Origin: Mesostigma viride
Taxonomy: Eukaryota > Streptophyta > Mesostigmatophyceae > Mesostigmatales > Mesostigmataceae
Direction of reading: 5' to 3'
Length of the DNA: 64,000 bases
Assembly: GCA_009746045.1 (NCBI GenBank)
Contig: RPFO01000065.1
Span: 2,229,484-2,293,483, forward strand
The translations under genes were made by a program, and so were the position numbers. Below are positions 41,377 through 52,003 of the stretch, one piece after another. Numbering within the stretch: position 1 is the stretch's first letter; each line of letters begins with the position of its first letter. The notes under the pieces are model-generated. The model ran no database searches. It was not told where the DNA came from and saw only the letters and a list, made by a program, of their open reading frames with translations.

Positions 41377-42909
41377 TTAATAAGGCGCGCCCTGCGACCA
41401 AGGTAGCCAGTGTACTGTAGATATATCGTCATCCGGCATAAGTGTAAAGACCTGGTTCATGCCCATGAGTGCATGGAAGACTTCCAGTGGGCTGGGGGTG
41501 TCATTGTTAGGGCCCGGGTCCCATACTTTGTGTTGTTCCGTCGCCAGGAGCCAGTAACGACGCATAGCCAGGTTCCAAGAGGAGATAAACCGGCGGACCA
41601 CGGCACCTCTCGTGTACGCGGCACGTAACTTGAATACGGTCTCGTTGCGAACTTGCCATATGGTGTGAAGCATCGTCGTGCGTAGCCATATCCATGCCAT
41701 CTGGTTGGCTGTGAGGCTCGCGTCCCGTAATCCCGTGATGCCGAAAATAACCGTAGATAGTGTGACGGTGGTGGGGGGAGCTGTAATAGCCATCCACTTG
41801 GCCCATATACCCAGCAGCCATTGCCAAACCCCTGCGAGTTGGCAGTCCAGAAATCTGTGCTCAATTGTTTCATCTGGAAAGTTGCATAAGCACGCCGCCG
41901 CGTGGGAGTACCGGTGGTGCAGTTGGGAATTGACCCCGATGGCCCGATGCATAAGCAGGTGCTGGACGTCGGTGGCCCGCTTGTCAACCAATGGGTGATC
42001 AACTGCCAAGGTAATGTTCTTGATCCAGGTGTAGCCCGGCCACTCGGGGTGCCAGCGCAGGCGACCCGGGTGCATCCTATGATTTTTATGTAGAAGTAGC
42101 CGGTATCCCCAGTCTGCCGTGTACTCGAAAAGGCACTTCGTCGTTGGGGTGCCGCCAGATGTGAGGACCCACCCAAATTCTAGCGGGTCTAGAGCAAGCG
42201 TGTCCAGGCGCCCCTTGCCAACATGTAGCCATGTGGTGTCGCGTATCACTGTGGTGGGGTCCAGGGGTAACATGCACGCCTGTGACAGTGACCACGGGAC
42301 CACTCGAATGCGGTGACATTGACATGCTGGAATGTAGGCGTACGATGTAATCAATTTGCCGAGAAGTCCTTGACCGTCTGGTGTCTCCTGGAGCAATTGT
42401 ATGGTAACGCACGTCGACGCGACCGCAACGATGCAGCCCTTATGTACGGACGTGTCGCGATCCGGGTAATAGCTCACCCATTCCCCGATTTGTAGGGGTT
42501 TGCGCGAGGTTGTCATGAGGGTATGCCATCCTGCGGGAATTGCTTGTAGAAGGTTGTCCCAAGCTGGTCGGCTGGGCATGTTTGCGATCCACGCGCTGAT
42601 TTCCGTGTATGTCAGAAGGCGATATCGGTCACCGTCAGCCGCGTATAAATCGATGATTCGCGTAACTGGCGGGGTGGCCGTCAAAAAGCCCTCATATGGG
42701 TTGCGGCCGCTTAAAACACCAAACACATTATGCTCACTATCGCGCAGCAAATCATTGAAATATAATGGTTGGCGTGCCACCTCTTCCCTCGTGGTAGGGT
42801 GAGCAATTCTGTCCGGTTTTAGGTTCTTAAAACCTTTCCACATACGTGCCCAGTACCATGGTAAGCCTTTGTACGAAGTGAGCGCACATGTAAGTATTGC
42901 TGCCCCCAA
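41377..42909 (-). pseudogene. LINE ORF2 C-terminal region with RT-type zinc finger
   Basis: Open frame of about 510 codons. The C-terminal third has CLCNFPDETIEHRFLDC followed by WQWLLGIWAKW, matching the zinc-binding domain found after RT in plant L1-type LINEs (C-x-C...H-x4-C with downstream Trp residues). The preceding part (TTWLHVGKGRLDTL, LLLHKNHRMHPGRLRWH) fits the linker region. RT and endonuclease are missing, so this is a 5'-truncated insertion or a fragment. It does not match the other LINE ends in the window and is a second family. Confidence 0.7.
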
Positions 42910-42949
42910 GTGCCATGATGTACCATTGGTGTGGGTATAGGTTGTGGCA

Positions 42950-43180
42950 AAAGCCTCTTAGTATAGCCATGATGATCTTCCTCCCCCGTGCCGGAATCCC
43001 CTTAGTTGGGTTGAACCCGAGACAGCATGGTGGTGCCGGTGCCCTTGAGGCACCTAGTAGAGCAAGTGTTGCAATTACATTCCACTCTTGCAGGAAGTAG
43101 CCCAGCATGTATTTAAAGCCATATGCCCCTTCTCCGGGATATGTGCTACATGTACTCCCAACGGCTCAGTTATGTTTCTA
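42950..43180 (+). repeat. ORF1-family 3' module with tail
   Basis: Starts TATAGCCATGATGATCTTCC, ends ACTCCCAACGG...TTATGTTTCTAATTAA. It begins at about the same internal point as several other copies. Confidence 0.75.
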
Positions 43181-43261
43181 ATTAACCGGGCATATTTTCC
43201 CTTCTGGCGCTTTCGTTTGGCCTTCTGGTATCAAATCCTTCCGGTTTTCGGAAATACGTAC

Positions 43262-43312
43262 CCGTGTCACCACAGGGATTCGAACCCCCGACTTACGAGG
43301 CCTTAGTTAATG
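43262..43312 (-). repeat. tRNA-like 3' half
   Basis: Minus strand contains CCTCGTAAGTCGGGGG followed by TTCGAATCCC (box B, T-arm) and TGTGGTGAC. It resembles the anticodon-to-acceptor 3' half of a tRNA, perhaps Thr-like. No 5' half: the sequence switches to retroposon 3' UTR at about 43312. Confidence 0.45.
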
Positions 43313-43405
43313 GCGTCTCAGCAGCAGAGAGTAACTCTCTGCGTGGGCATGTGCTGCCAGCATAACTAAATAAATAAAGCTAGGCATCATCTGGTGTACA
43401 ATGCC
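43313..43405 (-). repeat. ORF1-family 3' UTR fragment
   Basis: Matches 11230-11330 in reverse (GATGATGCCTAGC, hairpin CAGAGAGTAACTCTCTG). Confidence 0.65.
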
Positions 43406-44926
43406 AGGGTCCACGGCGAGCCACAAGCCACGAGGTAGCTAGCCATGGCTGTCGGAGCTCATAACTTTCACGTTAATTGAGCACCGACTTTAGTCGTGAA
43501 TATCACTATCGCTTCGTCTTTCTAAGACGCACATGCTGATATAATTTTCCGACGCCATTACGCAATATATGGCGAGCAAACGCCCCTTGACGCAACGCAG
43601 CCTGGCGGCTGCGCTCGGCACTGAAAATACGTCTGTAGCTCCGGCTGCAGCTTCGCCCTCAGGTCCGGCAGGCAGCCGTGACACTAGTCGTGCACTGGTG
43701 GTCGCCCAGCAACCTGCCGGGCTCAATGCCTCGCCATCGCCATCGCCTGACCCTAAACGCAGCCGCCCAGCCGAGACAGGAGGGTTTTCACGCCCCAAAG
43801 AACCGCGCTTTCGGCTTGAACCTTTCAAGGTCGATGATCACGATTGGACCAACATGTCCCCGGCAACTGCTCTGCATTGCCTCTTCTGGGGGGACTTCGC
43901 CTCGCTTTACGACCTGTGCCTCCATCTCCACGACATCAATCGCCTCATCACCACGGACGGGAAATGGTTTAACCCCGACGCCCTGCTCGGGTGCCGGCCC
44001 GCCCCCAACTCCAGCATACCATTCTCAACTCCCTTCTCCTGCGCTCTGACGGCGAGATCTGGGCTCCATCCATTTCCGCCCCCACCCTCCGCTCCATCTT
44101 CACGGAAGCCTTCCAGCAGCACGTGACCCCCCTTGCTGCCGACGTAGCAGCAATCGGTGGCACGCTGACTGCTGAACTTCCTCACATTTCCACCGCCGCC
44201 GCCTCCACCTCCACTGCCATTTCCGCCTTCACTGCCGACATCAAAGCCCAGCTCCTCGACCTCGACCAACGCCTTCAAGCCACCGCCAACGCCCTTGAGA
44301 GCTTGCATGACACCGCCGGCCTCACCGCCCAGGCGGTGAAGGACATCGCCGCCCAGCCGGCGCCTGCTGGCCCGGCCGGCGATGCTCCCTCCACCTGGGC
44401 GGACTTGCTTAAGCTGCACACCACCTCCACCACCTCCACCATCTCGGCACATCTCAAGCAACAAGCCCTCGACCTTCGCGAGGAAGCCGACATTGCCAGG
44501 CGCAGCCACAATGTCATCGTCAAGCACTTCGACCAGCCGGCACTTGAGGTGAGACCTCAACGAGCCTTCTTGAGGCATTTTTGCCCCCATGCTACTCACT
44601 GGTGAGCTGGACATGTCGGCTGTCCGCCTCGATCCCCCGCGCGCGGGGGAAGGCTGGCCCGGCACCCGTGCTCCTCACCTTTAAGTACATGGCGGACAAG
44701 CTGTCGTTCCTTAAATGCCGCAAGAAGCTCTCGGAGACTTGCTTCACGCTGGACGAAGACTTGACCCTGGCCCAGCAACAGCGGCGACGCGAGCTATGGC
44801 CGACCTACCTCCAGCTCCGGCAGAGCGCACGGGGGAAGCCGGTATACTGGAGGGGGGCGGTCATCCACGTTGACCACAAGCCCTGGCAGCCCCCTCCTGC
44901 CCCCTCAGACTAGGAATTTATATTTT
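43405..44926 (+). pseudogene. ORF1 retroposon copy 4 (5' UTR and ORF1)
   Basis: 5' UTR from about 43405 (GAGCCACAAGCCACGAGG ... TCTAAGACGCACATGC), ORF1 ATG at 43569 (MASKRPLTQRSLAAALG), conserved FKVDDHDWTNMSPATALHC, LYDLCLHLHDINRLI, IWAPSISAPTLRSIF, coiled coil LDLREEADIARRSHNVIV and C-terminal block to TAG at about 44912. Frameshifts near 44010 and 44545-44590 (a small deletion in the RRM-like part). An inverted-repeat insertion (44927-45424) interrupts the 3' UTR a few bases after the stop. Confidence 0.7.
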
Positions 44927-45424
44927 AAAAATATAATTACTTACAGCAGAGTGAAATCACTCAAACCAAACCAAAGCAGACTAGGAATATATATATACCA
45001 CCGGGCGGAGCGGGCCAAGCTCCTGGCCTACGGCGACGTCGGGCACCATCGTGTGGTGCCCTTTGTCCTGGAGGAGTTTGGGGCCATGGGGCCCCTGACC
45101 TCCGCCTTCTTCAAGGAGTGTTGCCGGCTCCGGGAGGACCGGCTGGACCTGGAGGGCCAGCGGGCCCCATGGTCGGCGCGGACCTGGACGTCATATTGGC
45201 GTCAGCGCCTGTCGGTGGCGCTGACTCGGGCCATGGCTGACATCATGCTCCGCCGTACGCGGGCTGATTTTGCGGTGCAGCAGGGCTATTAGGTTCCTCC
45301 CGTTAGGCGTTTCCATTGGTCTTATCGTAGTATAGAGCTTTGACATGGCTCTGTATATAGGTTTATAGCTGGGCGTTTGCTTTGGTTTGAGTGATTTCAC
45401 TCTGCTGTAAGTAATTATATTTTT
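44927..45424 (+). mobile_element. Inverted-repeat-bounded insertion carrying a LINE C-terminal domain
   Basis: AAAAATATAATTACTTACAG... at 44927-44977 is repeated inverted at 45379-45424, about 46 bp with one 5-base length difference. Between them a frame to TAG at 45290 reads HHRVVPFVLEEFGAMGPLTS, ECCRLREDRLDLEG, LSVALTRAMADIMLRR. This type of C-terminal tail follows RT in several LINE-like elements. The start CAGACTAGGAATATAT near 44976 duplicates the ORF1 3' UTR start, so a template switch or snap-back event is possible. Confidence 0.55.
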
Positions 45425-45843
45425 AATATATATACCAGTAGTGTAGATTAGTAAGGCTTAGCCTAGCATGTGGCCCACGCGCATGTGCGCCCATAATGGC
45501 CCCCATGGATGATGCCGACAACATTTAGCCACGCTATGTCTATAATGGGACCCCCATGGATGTTGCATTAAGAATTTAGCCATGCTATGCCTATGCACTC
45601 TCTCTCCCCTCTTTGGACTGCCATGCAGGACAAGGAGCGGTGGAAGAAGATTGTCAAGGCACACACGCCCGACCCTGTGGGCAAGCCACCTCCCCCCAAG
45701 CGGAGGAGGCGTTTTGATGAGTAGTGCAGTTAGGATTTTCTAGATAGAGTTAGGATAGTTCGATCACGCGGCTTCCTCCACCCCATCCATCATGAAATAT
45801 GTGCTACATGACCTCCCCACGGAGGCATGTTATAATTTAATTT
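45425..45843 (+). pseudogene. ORF1-family 3' UTR joined to a LINE ORF2 end
   Basis: 45425-45595 is ORF1-family 3' UTR (CCAGTAGTGTAGATTAG, ATAATGGGACCCCCATGG). From 45596 to TAG at about 45722 it reads SLSPLWTAMQDKERWKKIV, KAHTPDPVGKPPPPKRRRR, FDE, the C-terminus of the LINE seen at 40902-41222. Then 3' UTR and hairpin CTCC-CCAC-GGAG with tail at 45810-45843. Confidence 0.65.
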
Positions 45844-47547
45844 TAACCCCTAAATGGTCTGAGATCCTGCCGATAAATCGGCTGGATCTTCACAATTTTG
45901 CAAACCAGATGCCATCCAACCTACCCACATCCAATGGCTGTCCTTGGGGGCCAAGCATGTTCATGAGTTGCCCTTCGGGTTGGTATATCACAACCTCACA
46001 TATATGCAGGGTAGGCCATGTTTAAATGCCGTCAAAGTCAGGGGGGTCAAGACGCGCGTTTTCATTTTTGGTAGAATGTGCATTTTGAATTATGTTATAA
46101 GACCTAGGCACCTACCACTTCAGGGATGATAAACAATTAGTTGCTGAACAGTTTGAGCCATTGGGGTCATCATTTGGGTGGGTATACCAGCAGTTACACC
46201 CAGTACAGCCCATAGGGGTACCGTTGGTAAAAAGCAACCAAGGGAGTAGGGGTGGGCATACTACCTCCTAATATGGCCACCAACCATGCCAAACAATACA
46301 TTTCCCTTCCACAATGATGGGGAAACATAACTGCATCATCACACTGCCCTTACATGGCACCTATGTGCAGGTGCCACCGTGTCCATGCACGTAGGTAACG
46401 TGGTACGGACACCCTACGCAAGGCATGCATTCTAGGAGGCAGCCACCAACAAACTAGTGGTGTTGAGCCTATTTCAGCCTGCCCTAGCAAGGATAAACTA
46501 GGCCTAAGCTGCTATAGCTTGCCAGGTGATGGCCAGCACACCTGGTGGCACATGCTGTCAATGGGAAGCTTTTACTCACCAGTTACGTGCTTGATGATGC
46601 CACAGAGACCAGCCAACTGCCTCACACTCATGCAATATGTGTATGGGAAATGAATAACAAACATATATGGAGGTATTCAAACCCATACAGCCTCTCAAAC
46701 TTATCACCATCACCCTGTGGCAGGTCAACTGACTGAGGGAAGCATCTAAGAAGGGTGTTTTAGAAAGGGGCCAGGCCAGGGTCAAGAAAGAGCATGAATA
46801 GTGCAAAAAGAATGTGCTACACAAGCTAGAACGTATATATAAACGTCAAACATCGATAGGAAAACGATGCTTAAGCTTTACCAGGCATGGATGGCGTTAC
46901 CTTGGCCCAGGCGGTGGCCGCAAAATGGCGCATTTCGGCACACCAAAGTTGTGCAGCATGGTCGCTGGATTCGGCGATTTCTGGCCACCCTTGCACGTTT
47001 ACGACTACTATGTATCATAAAAAGTACAAAGAAACCAATATATACTTTGAAATACGCCGGAAAGGTATTGCTGTCAACGTTTCTATCGTCCGGCCTGATC
47101 GCAGTTTTTTCCAGCAAGAACGCTGCCGACACCTATCAAATGGCATTCCCGCGAACCAAAAATTGGCCTGTATGATCTTTAGGACGTTTAAAATCAATAT
47201 CCTAAGTTTGGCCAGAAAATTCGAACGCAAACGTAAATGCCATGCGTGGGCGCAAGCCGCCATGGCCAGGTCGTCGTTTTCCGGAATGCACGTTGTACGT
47301 GAAAAAGTACCCTGACCCCTTGTACTTTGACCGGCCAGAACACCTCTATAACTTTGTCAAAAGTATGCAAACCCTAGTACCATGCTGTGAAGAATTTTAT
47401 AAACTTTCGATCTTCTCAGCTAAACTTTTCCTAATTCTCAATAGATTTCGCGGCATCTGGTCCCCCGAGAAGGGGCCGATGCATCGGCTGGAACTCGATT
47501 TTTGGCGGAAAATCGGCAGCAAGACCATTTAGGGGTTAATTTAATTT
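45835..47547. mobile_element. TIR DNA transposon without ORF, 9-bp target duplication
   Basis: 45844-47538 (1695 bp) has inverted ends TAACCCCTAAATGGTCT (17 bp exact, weaker to about 31 bp). ATTTAATTT flanks it at 45835-45843 and 47539-47547; the AT-rich LINE tail makes the exact duplication length slightly ambiguous. No transposase recognised. A 9-bp duplication suggests a Mutator-like non-autonomous element. No gene seen in its interior. Confidence 0.75.
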
Positions 47548-47940
47548 AATGCCTATGCAGAGAGATGCTCTCTGTTGAGAAGCCATGCCCTCGCCCTTGT
47601 ATAGCCATGATGATCTTCCCCTACATGGCATGCTCCCCCTTAGCTGGGCATAGCGTGATAGACCGTGAGGGTGCGGGTGCCCTGGTGCACCTAGAGCAAG
47701 GGTAGCTTACATTCCCACCCTTGCATGAAGTAGCCTAGGATGTATTAAAAGCCATATGCCCCTTCTCAGGGATATGTGCTACATTGACTCCCAACGGAGT
47801 GATGTTCCTAATTAATTAATTAATTAATTAATCATCTGGTGTGTGGCGCGTCATGGGCATGGCATGTACATAACTCCCTACATGTACTCCCAACGGAGTT
47901 ATGTTCCTATAGATTAATTAATTAATGTACATGACTAATT
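47548..47940 (+). repeat. ORF1-family 3' module with two hairpin/tail ends
   Basis: Hairpin GCAGAGAGATGCTCTCTG (47557), full 3' module to CTCCCAACGGAG and AATTAATTAATTAATT (47780-47832). After about 50 bases the terminal hairpin plus tail repeats (47880-47935). Confidence 0.75.
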
Positions 47941-48037
47941 AATGTTCATGAGTCAGCTGGTAAAGTGCCTGTCGTAGGCGTGCATGTACAACCTTGGCCA
48001 CGGTCTACCTATTCTACACTAATACTGCTGTATTCCC

Positions 48038-49944
48038 CTAAGCTTGGGCGTCTGGAGTCGCTGGGGCCGCGGTGGTCGCGTGCCAGGGCTTGTGGCCGAT
48101 GTAGATGGCCGCCTCCTTCCAGTACACCGGCTGTCCCGCCTTGGTCTGCCGGAGCTGGAGGTAAGTCGGCCATAGCTCCCGTCGCCGTTGTTGCCGTGCG
48201 CCAGGGTCAAGTCGTCGTCCACGGTGAAGGGAGTGTTCTCGAGCCGCTTGCGGCGTAGACCTGAGAAACGAAATCTTGTCCGATTGGCTCTTAAAGATGA
48301 GAAGAAGCGTCCGGAGGTGCCCCTGCCTTACCCCGCGCGCGGGGAAGGCGGTGGGCGACCCTCCCCTTAATCTCACCAAGAAGGCCCATGCAATCAAGGA
48401 CCTACCCCGGATCGTCAAGCGTGACCTCTTCAAGGTCGTCATTCTGATGATCCAGACCTACGGCGCCGATCGAGACGTGGACACTGACGCAGGAGCTGGA
48501 GCAACGACTCGACGGCGCCGTCACCAAGATGCTGCGCAAGGCCCTTAACATCCCCTTTGGCTTGCACATTAGTAATGAGGATTTGTACGCTGATTTGCCC
48601 TATGTTTCCCACATTATTAGGCACAGGCGCCTGGGACTAGCTGGGCACCTGGCCCGCACAGATCAGGTAGATACATCAGATAGACTAGCTGGCACCAAGC
48701 CCGCCCAGCCTGGGCGATATGTCCTCACCTGGCGTGCCCCCGGCCGCGCGCGGCAGGGCCGCCACCCGTGGACTTTTCGTGATAGACTCGGCATGGACAT
48801 GTGCTACACTAGACGTGACGGGCTCACCCCCGGGCAGCCTCCTGGTTTGTCTGTAATATGGAGCCGCAGATGGTGCGCAAGGATAGATGGCAAGTAGTGA
48901 TGAAGGAGACCACCCCCAAGCCTGTGGGGGCTCCGCGTGTGACCAAATATGGCATTCATAGCGATTCGGGCCGCGGTGCCCACACCCCTGTAACTAGGAC
49001 CTCGATAGCTTATACCATCCATTCCATCCCATGTTCCCCTCCCACTGAGGACTTATGCTCACGTGACGCAGTCACGTGTCTATTAATTAATTAATTTGCT
49101 CTCAAACGCACGTGCAAGCTTCTCGGAATTCTCACCTTCCTCCAGGTCGAAGTTCTTGAGTATGGCATTCAATGAACGCTGCGCTTGGCCAGCTCGGCCT
49201 CCTCGCAGAGGTCGAGCTTCTGCTGCTGGAGCTGTGCTGCAACGGCGGAGGTGGTGGAGGTGGTGTGTTGCCGCATGTCCGCCCAGGTCTGGGTGGGAGG
49301 AGCAGCGCCAGCCGGGCCAGCGAGGGCTGGCTTGGCGGCAATGTCCTTCACCGCATGGGCGGTGAGGCCTGCGGTGGTTTGCAGGACCTCGATGGCGATG
49401 GCGTTGTCCTTGAGGCGCTGGTCGATGTCGCGGAGCTGGGCGGTGATGGCGTCGGAGGTGGGGATGGTGGCGGTGGAGGAGGCGAGGAGGGTGGAGGTGG
49501 CGGTGGAGATGGTGGAGAGGAGGGGGAGCTGGGCAGTCAGCGTGCTGCCCATGGCCGCCACATCTGCAGCGAGGGGGGCCACGTGCTGCTCGAGGGCCTC
49601 CGATGAGGAGTGAGCTCGGATGGAGGATTCGGTCAAGGTGGTGGTGAGAGGCTTGGGGGGCCAGAGCTCCTCGAGGGAGCGTCCACGGAGGGAGAAAAGG
49701 GCGTATTGCTGAAGGTGGGGGCGGCGGGCGGTGAGGATGGAGTCGAAATGGCGCCTCTCAAAGGAAGGCATTGAAGAGGCGACCTTGGTGGGAAAGCTGC
49801 TTGCACAGTTCCGTAAGCGAGGCATGCGATCCGAAACCACGTAGGCCAGGATGCGATTGTGGGTGAGCTTGTCAAAAAAGCCGGGCTGGCTGGCGTCAAA
49901 GTCGTACTCCTCAAAAGTCCGCTCGGCAGGAATAGTTGTCTCAC
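48038..49944 (-). pseudogene. ORF1 retroposon copy 5, interrupted by a LINE fragment
   Basis: N-terminal part 49944-49096: FDASQPGFFDKLTHN, ALEQHVAPLAADVAAMG, LRDIDQRLKDNAIAIEVLQ, LDLCEEAELAKRSV, ENSEKLARAFE. After the inserted LINE (48405-49095) it resumes with DCMGLLGEIKGRVAHRL at about 48400 and runs to the C-terminal block and stop at 48038. Several frameshifts. This is the same sub-family as copy 1 (10350). The N-terminus is truncated at about 49928. Confidence 0.65.
48405..49095 (+). pseudogene. 5'-truncated LINE insertion (RT C-terminus, 3' UTR, tail)
   Basis: DLFKVVILMIQTYGAD, then in another frame LRKALNIPFGLHISNEDLYA, DLPYVSHIIRHRRLGLAGH, LARTDQVDTSDRLAG. This is the thumb/C-terminal region after RT of jockey/I/R1-like LINEs. 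It ends with 3' UTR and the tail TATTAATTAATTAATT at about 49078-49095. The orientation is opposite to the host ORF1 copy. Confidence 0.7.
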
Positions 49945-50102
49945 TTAATAGCTAGAAATAACCTCGCGCGATCGGGGCAACGGTACACTACTATTTAGCT
50001 GACTTTCTACACCCAAGAAATTCCACCCAGTCCGATCACCTTAAAAGTTATTCTTTGATTATTCTTTGAACAATAAATGAAACGAGAAGAATGTTGACAG
50101 CT

Positions 50103-50197
50103 TAGAACTACAATTAATTAATAAATTAAACACGTGCTCCCCTTGGGGAGTCACGGAGTATTAACCCCGCTGAATGGATGGATGGTAGAACTACAAT
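50103..50197 (-). mobile_element. 71-bp retroposon 3' end with 12-bp target duplication
   Basis: TAGAACTACAAT occurs at 50103-50114 and 50186-50197. Between them (50115-50185) is an AATT-rich tail, a hairpin CTCCCC-AAGG-GGAG region and a short 3' UTR, reading on the minus strand. An extremely truncated non-LTR insertion. Confidence 0.75.
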
Positions 50198-50809
50198 ATT
50201 TAATCATATCGTGGTGAGAGGCCGCTCCTGAACCCCACACTGGGGCACCATTGGTCTATCCAAGGAGAACACCAGTTGACGCCTATCAAAAATATGTGGC
50301 ATATCAAAGATGCCCAATCAAATATGCGGCAGCCCAAACTGAGCTTGTTTTTAGAGTGTCTGCAAGCGCCTGTAATAAGTCACCGCAACACAAAAACCCG
50401 CGTTGCAATGTGCGGTTTGAGGTTCAACGAGACAACCCAAAGAATACCTACCAACCAAAAATCCTCTTTTAAAGGCTTAGTGCCAGATGAGGGGTAGCAA
50501 GAGGACGATACCAGCAGCGGTGGACATAAGCCTCCACCTCTGGCATCAAAAAACTTCCCCACTCACACTCATAGGTGAGGCGCATCACGCCCATTTTTGC
50601 ATAGGCAGCACCTAAGTCCTACCGACAGGAAACGTCCCAGCAAGGTGACACAGTCGCACAGCCTTGGACAGGCCCTGCTAATCCCCACCGTCCGGCTGCT
50701 GGCATGGCCCACAACCAAAAGCACTACACTAGCACACGACCTACAATCATAGTATATATATGAGCTCCTGCCAGGGAGCAAGCACAGCCGTCCACCACCC
50801 AGCGCCCAC
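50198..50809. other. No gene recognised; likely 3' flank/UTR of GRF
   Basis: Lies directly downstream of the GRF stop codon on the minus strand. No motif assigned. Confidence 0.4.
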
Positions 50810-52003
50810 TTAGCAGAAGCGCGACACCACATGCGTGACATCCTCGTTGTGTCTGTGCCGCCGGCCCAACATGTCCAACAGGCCACCACTGGCCTTGCCG
50901 AGTGTGTTCAGGCCCTTGTCCAGCCCACCACCATACGGCACATGGTGTGGCTCCTCGCGCAGCAAGTCCATGTCTGGGCTGTCAAAGGCCAGTTCAAAGT
51001 CAGCCAGCGGGTCTGCACTGTCCCCCGCAAGCGGGTCGCACGCGCCCATGAGGTGGCCCTGCATCCGCGCGTCCCACGAAGCGTGCGCGCCAGCAATGCC
51101 CGATGAGACGTCCATCGAGCACGAGGGGTCGCCCTCGGACGGACACACGCGCTTGCCCGGCATGCCCGGGCAGCTCAGCCCCTCGCTCAACCCCTCCTGG
51201 ATGATCGTCTCCATGTACGACATGGAGGAGCGAGAGACCGCCGACCGGCTGTCCACCTCACCGTACTCGTCCGAGTCATACGACCTGCGACGGCCCGCTG
51301 GATGCACCTGCGGCTGCTGCTGCGGTGTTGGCAGCGGCGGCTGCTGCGGCTGCTGCTGCATGGACCACAGGTCATACCCCACCGCGCGGCTGAACTTGCG
51401 TTTGAGGTCAAGCAGGCTGGGCGTGCTAGGAGCCGACGTGGCAGCCCCTGCGCCCCGGCCCAAGTACCCATCGTCACACGGGGGGGAGGACATGACCGAG
51501 CGCGCCCCGTGGATGCTGGCCCCGTGGCCCTTGGCACGGTAGTGGCCGCCCCCTTTGGTGGCGTTCCACTCGTGGGCCGAGGGCACCGGCATCACGGTGG
51601 CACTGTCGGAAAAGCTGGCGCCACGCGACAGCTCCGAGTGGGCGATGCCGAGCGAGGGGCAGGACATGGCGGGCAACGAGGGGCAACCGGAGAGGGAGCC
51701 GCCCAGGTTGTGCGCCGAGGGAGCAGACCCGGCAAAGAGTGTGCGCCCGCTGCTGGCCATGCCCATGGCACCGTACGACGCATGGATGCCCACAGTAGCG
51801 GACGAACCAACCGCGCCCGTGCCCGACATGGCAGCGCCCGCGCCCAGCTCGCACGCAGATGCGGAGGCAGAGGCGGCGGCCATCGCGCCCATGCTGGCGC
51901 CCGTGGTCATCGACTCTGGGTTCGAGCGCCGGCGCAGATCACCCAGCGCGCGAGAGACACTGATGACCGGGGAGCGGGGGATGGAGGGGTCCCAGCTCGC
52001 CAC
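50810..52003 (-). CDS. GRF: GRF exon 3 (C-terminal region)
   Basis: 398 codons including the stop. Begins VASWDPSIPRSPVISVSRAL after CAG. Ala/Ser/Gly/Met-rich, then LLDLKRKFSRAVGYDLWSMQ with a Gln/Pro tract, YDSDEYGEVDSRSAVSRSS, DPLADFELAFDSPDMDLL (acidic, activation-domain-like) and a C-terminus ending VTHVVSRFC. Confidence 0.75.
   Translation of the reverse strand: MASWDPSIPRSPVISVSRALGDLRRRSNPESMTTGASMGAMAAASASASACELGAGAAMSGTGAVGSSATVGIHASYGAMGMASSGRTLFAGSAPSAHNLGGSLSGCPSLPAMSCPSLGIAHSELSRGASFSDSATVMPVPSAHEWNATKGGGHYRAKGHGASIHGARSVMSSPPCDDGYLGRGAGAATSAPSTPSLLDLKRKFSRAVGYDLWSMQQQPQQPPLPTPQQQPQVHPAGRRRSYDSDEYGEVDSRSAVSRSSMSYMETIIQEGLSEGLSCPGMPGKRVCPSEGDPSCSMDVSSGIAGAHASWDARMQGHLMGACDPLAGDSADPLADFELAFDSPDMDLLREEPHHVPYGGGLDKGLNTLGKASGGLLDMLGRRHRHNEDVTHVVSRFC

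Noticed and set aside
45592-45724. 45596-45724 as a separate host gene
   Set aside because: The same peptide end recurs at 40902-41222 with a LINE 3' UTR and tail, so it is a LINE fragment.
45844-45855. TAACCCCTAAA looked like plant telomere repeat (CCCTAAA)
   Set aside because: Only one unit, at a transposon end, with an inverted copy at the other end; not an array.
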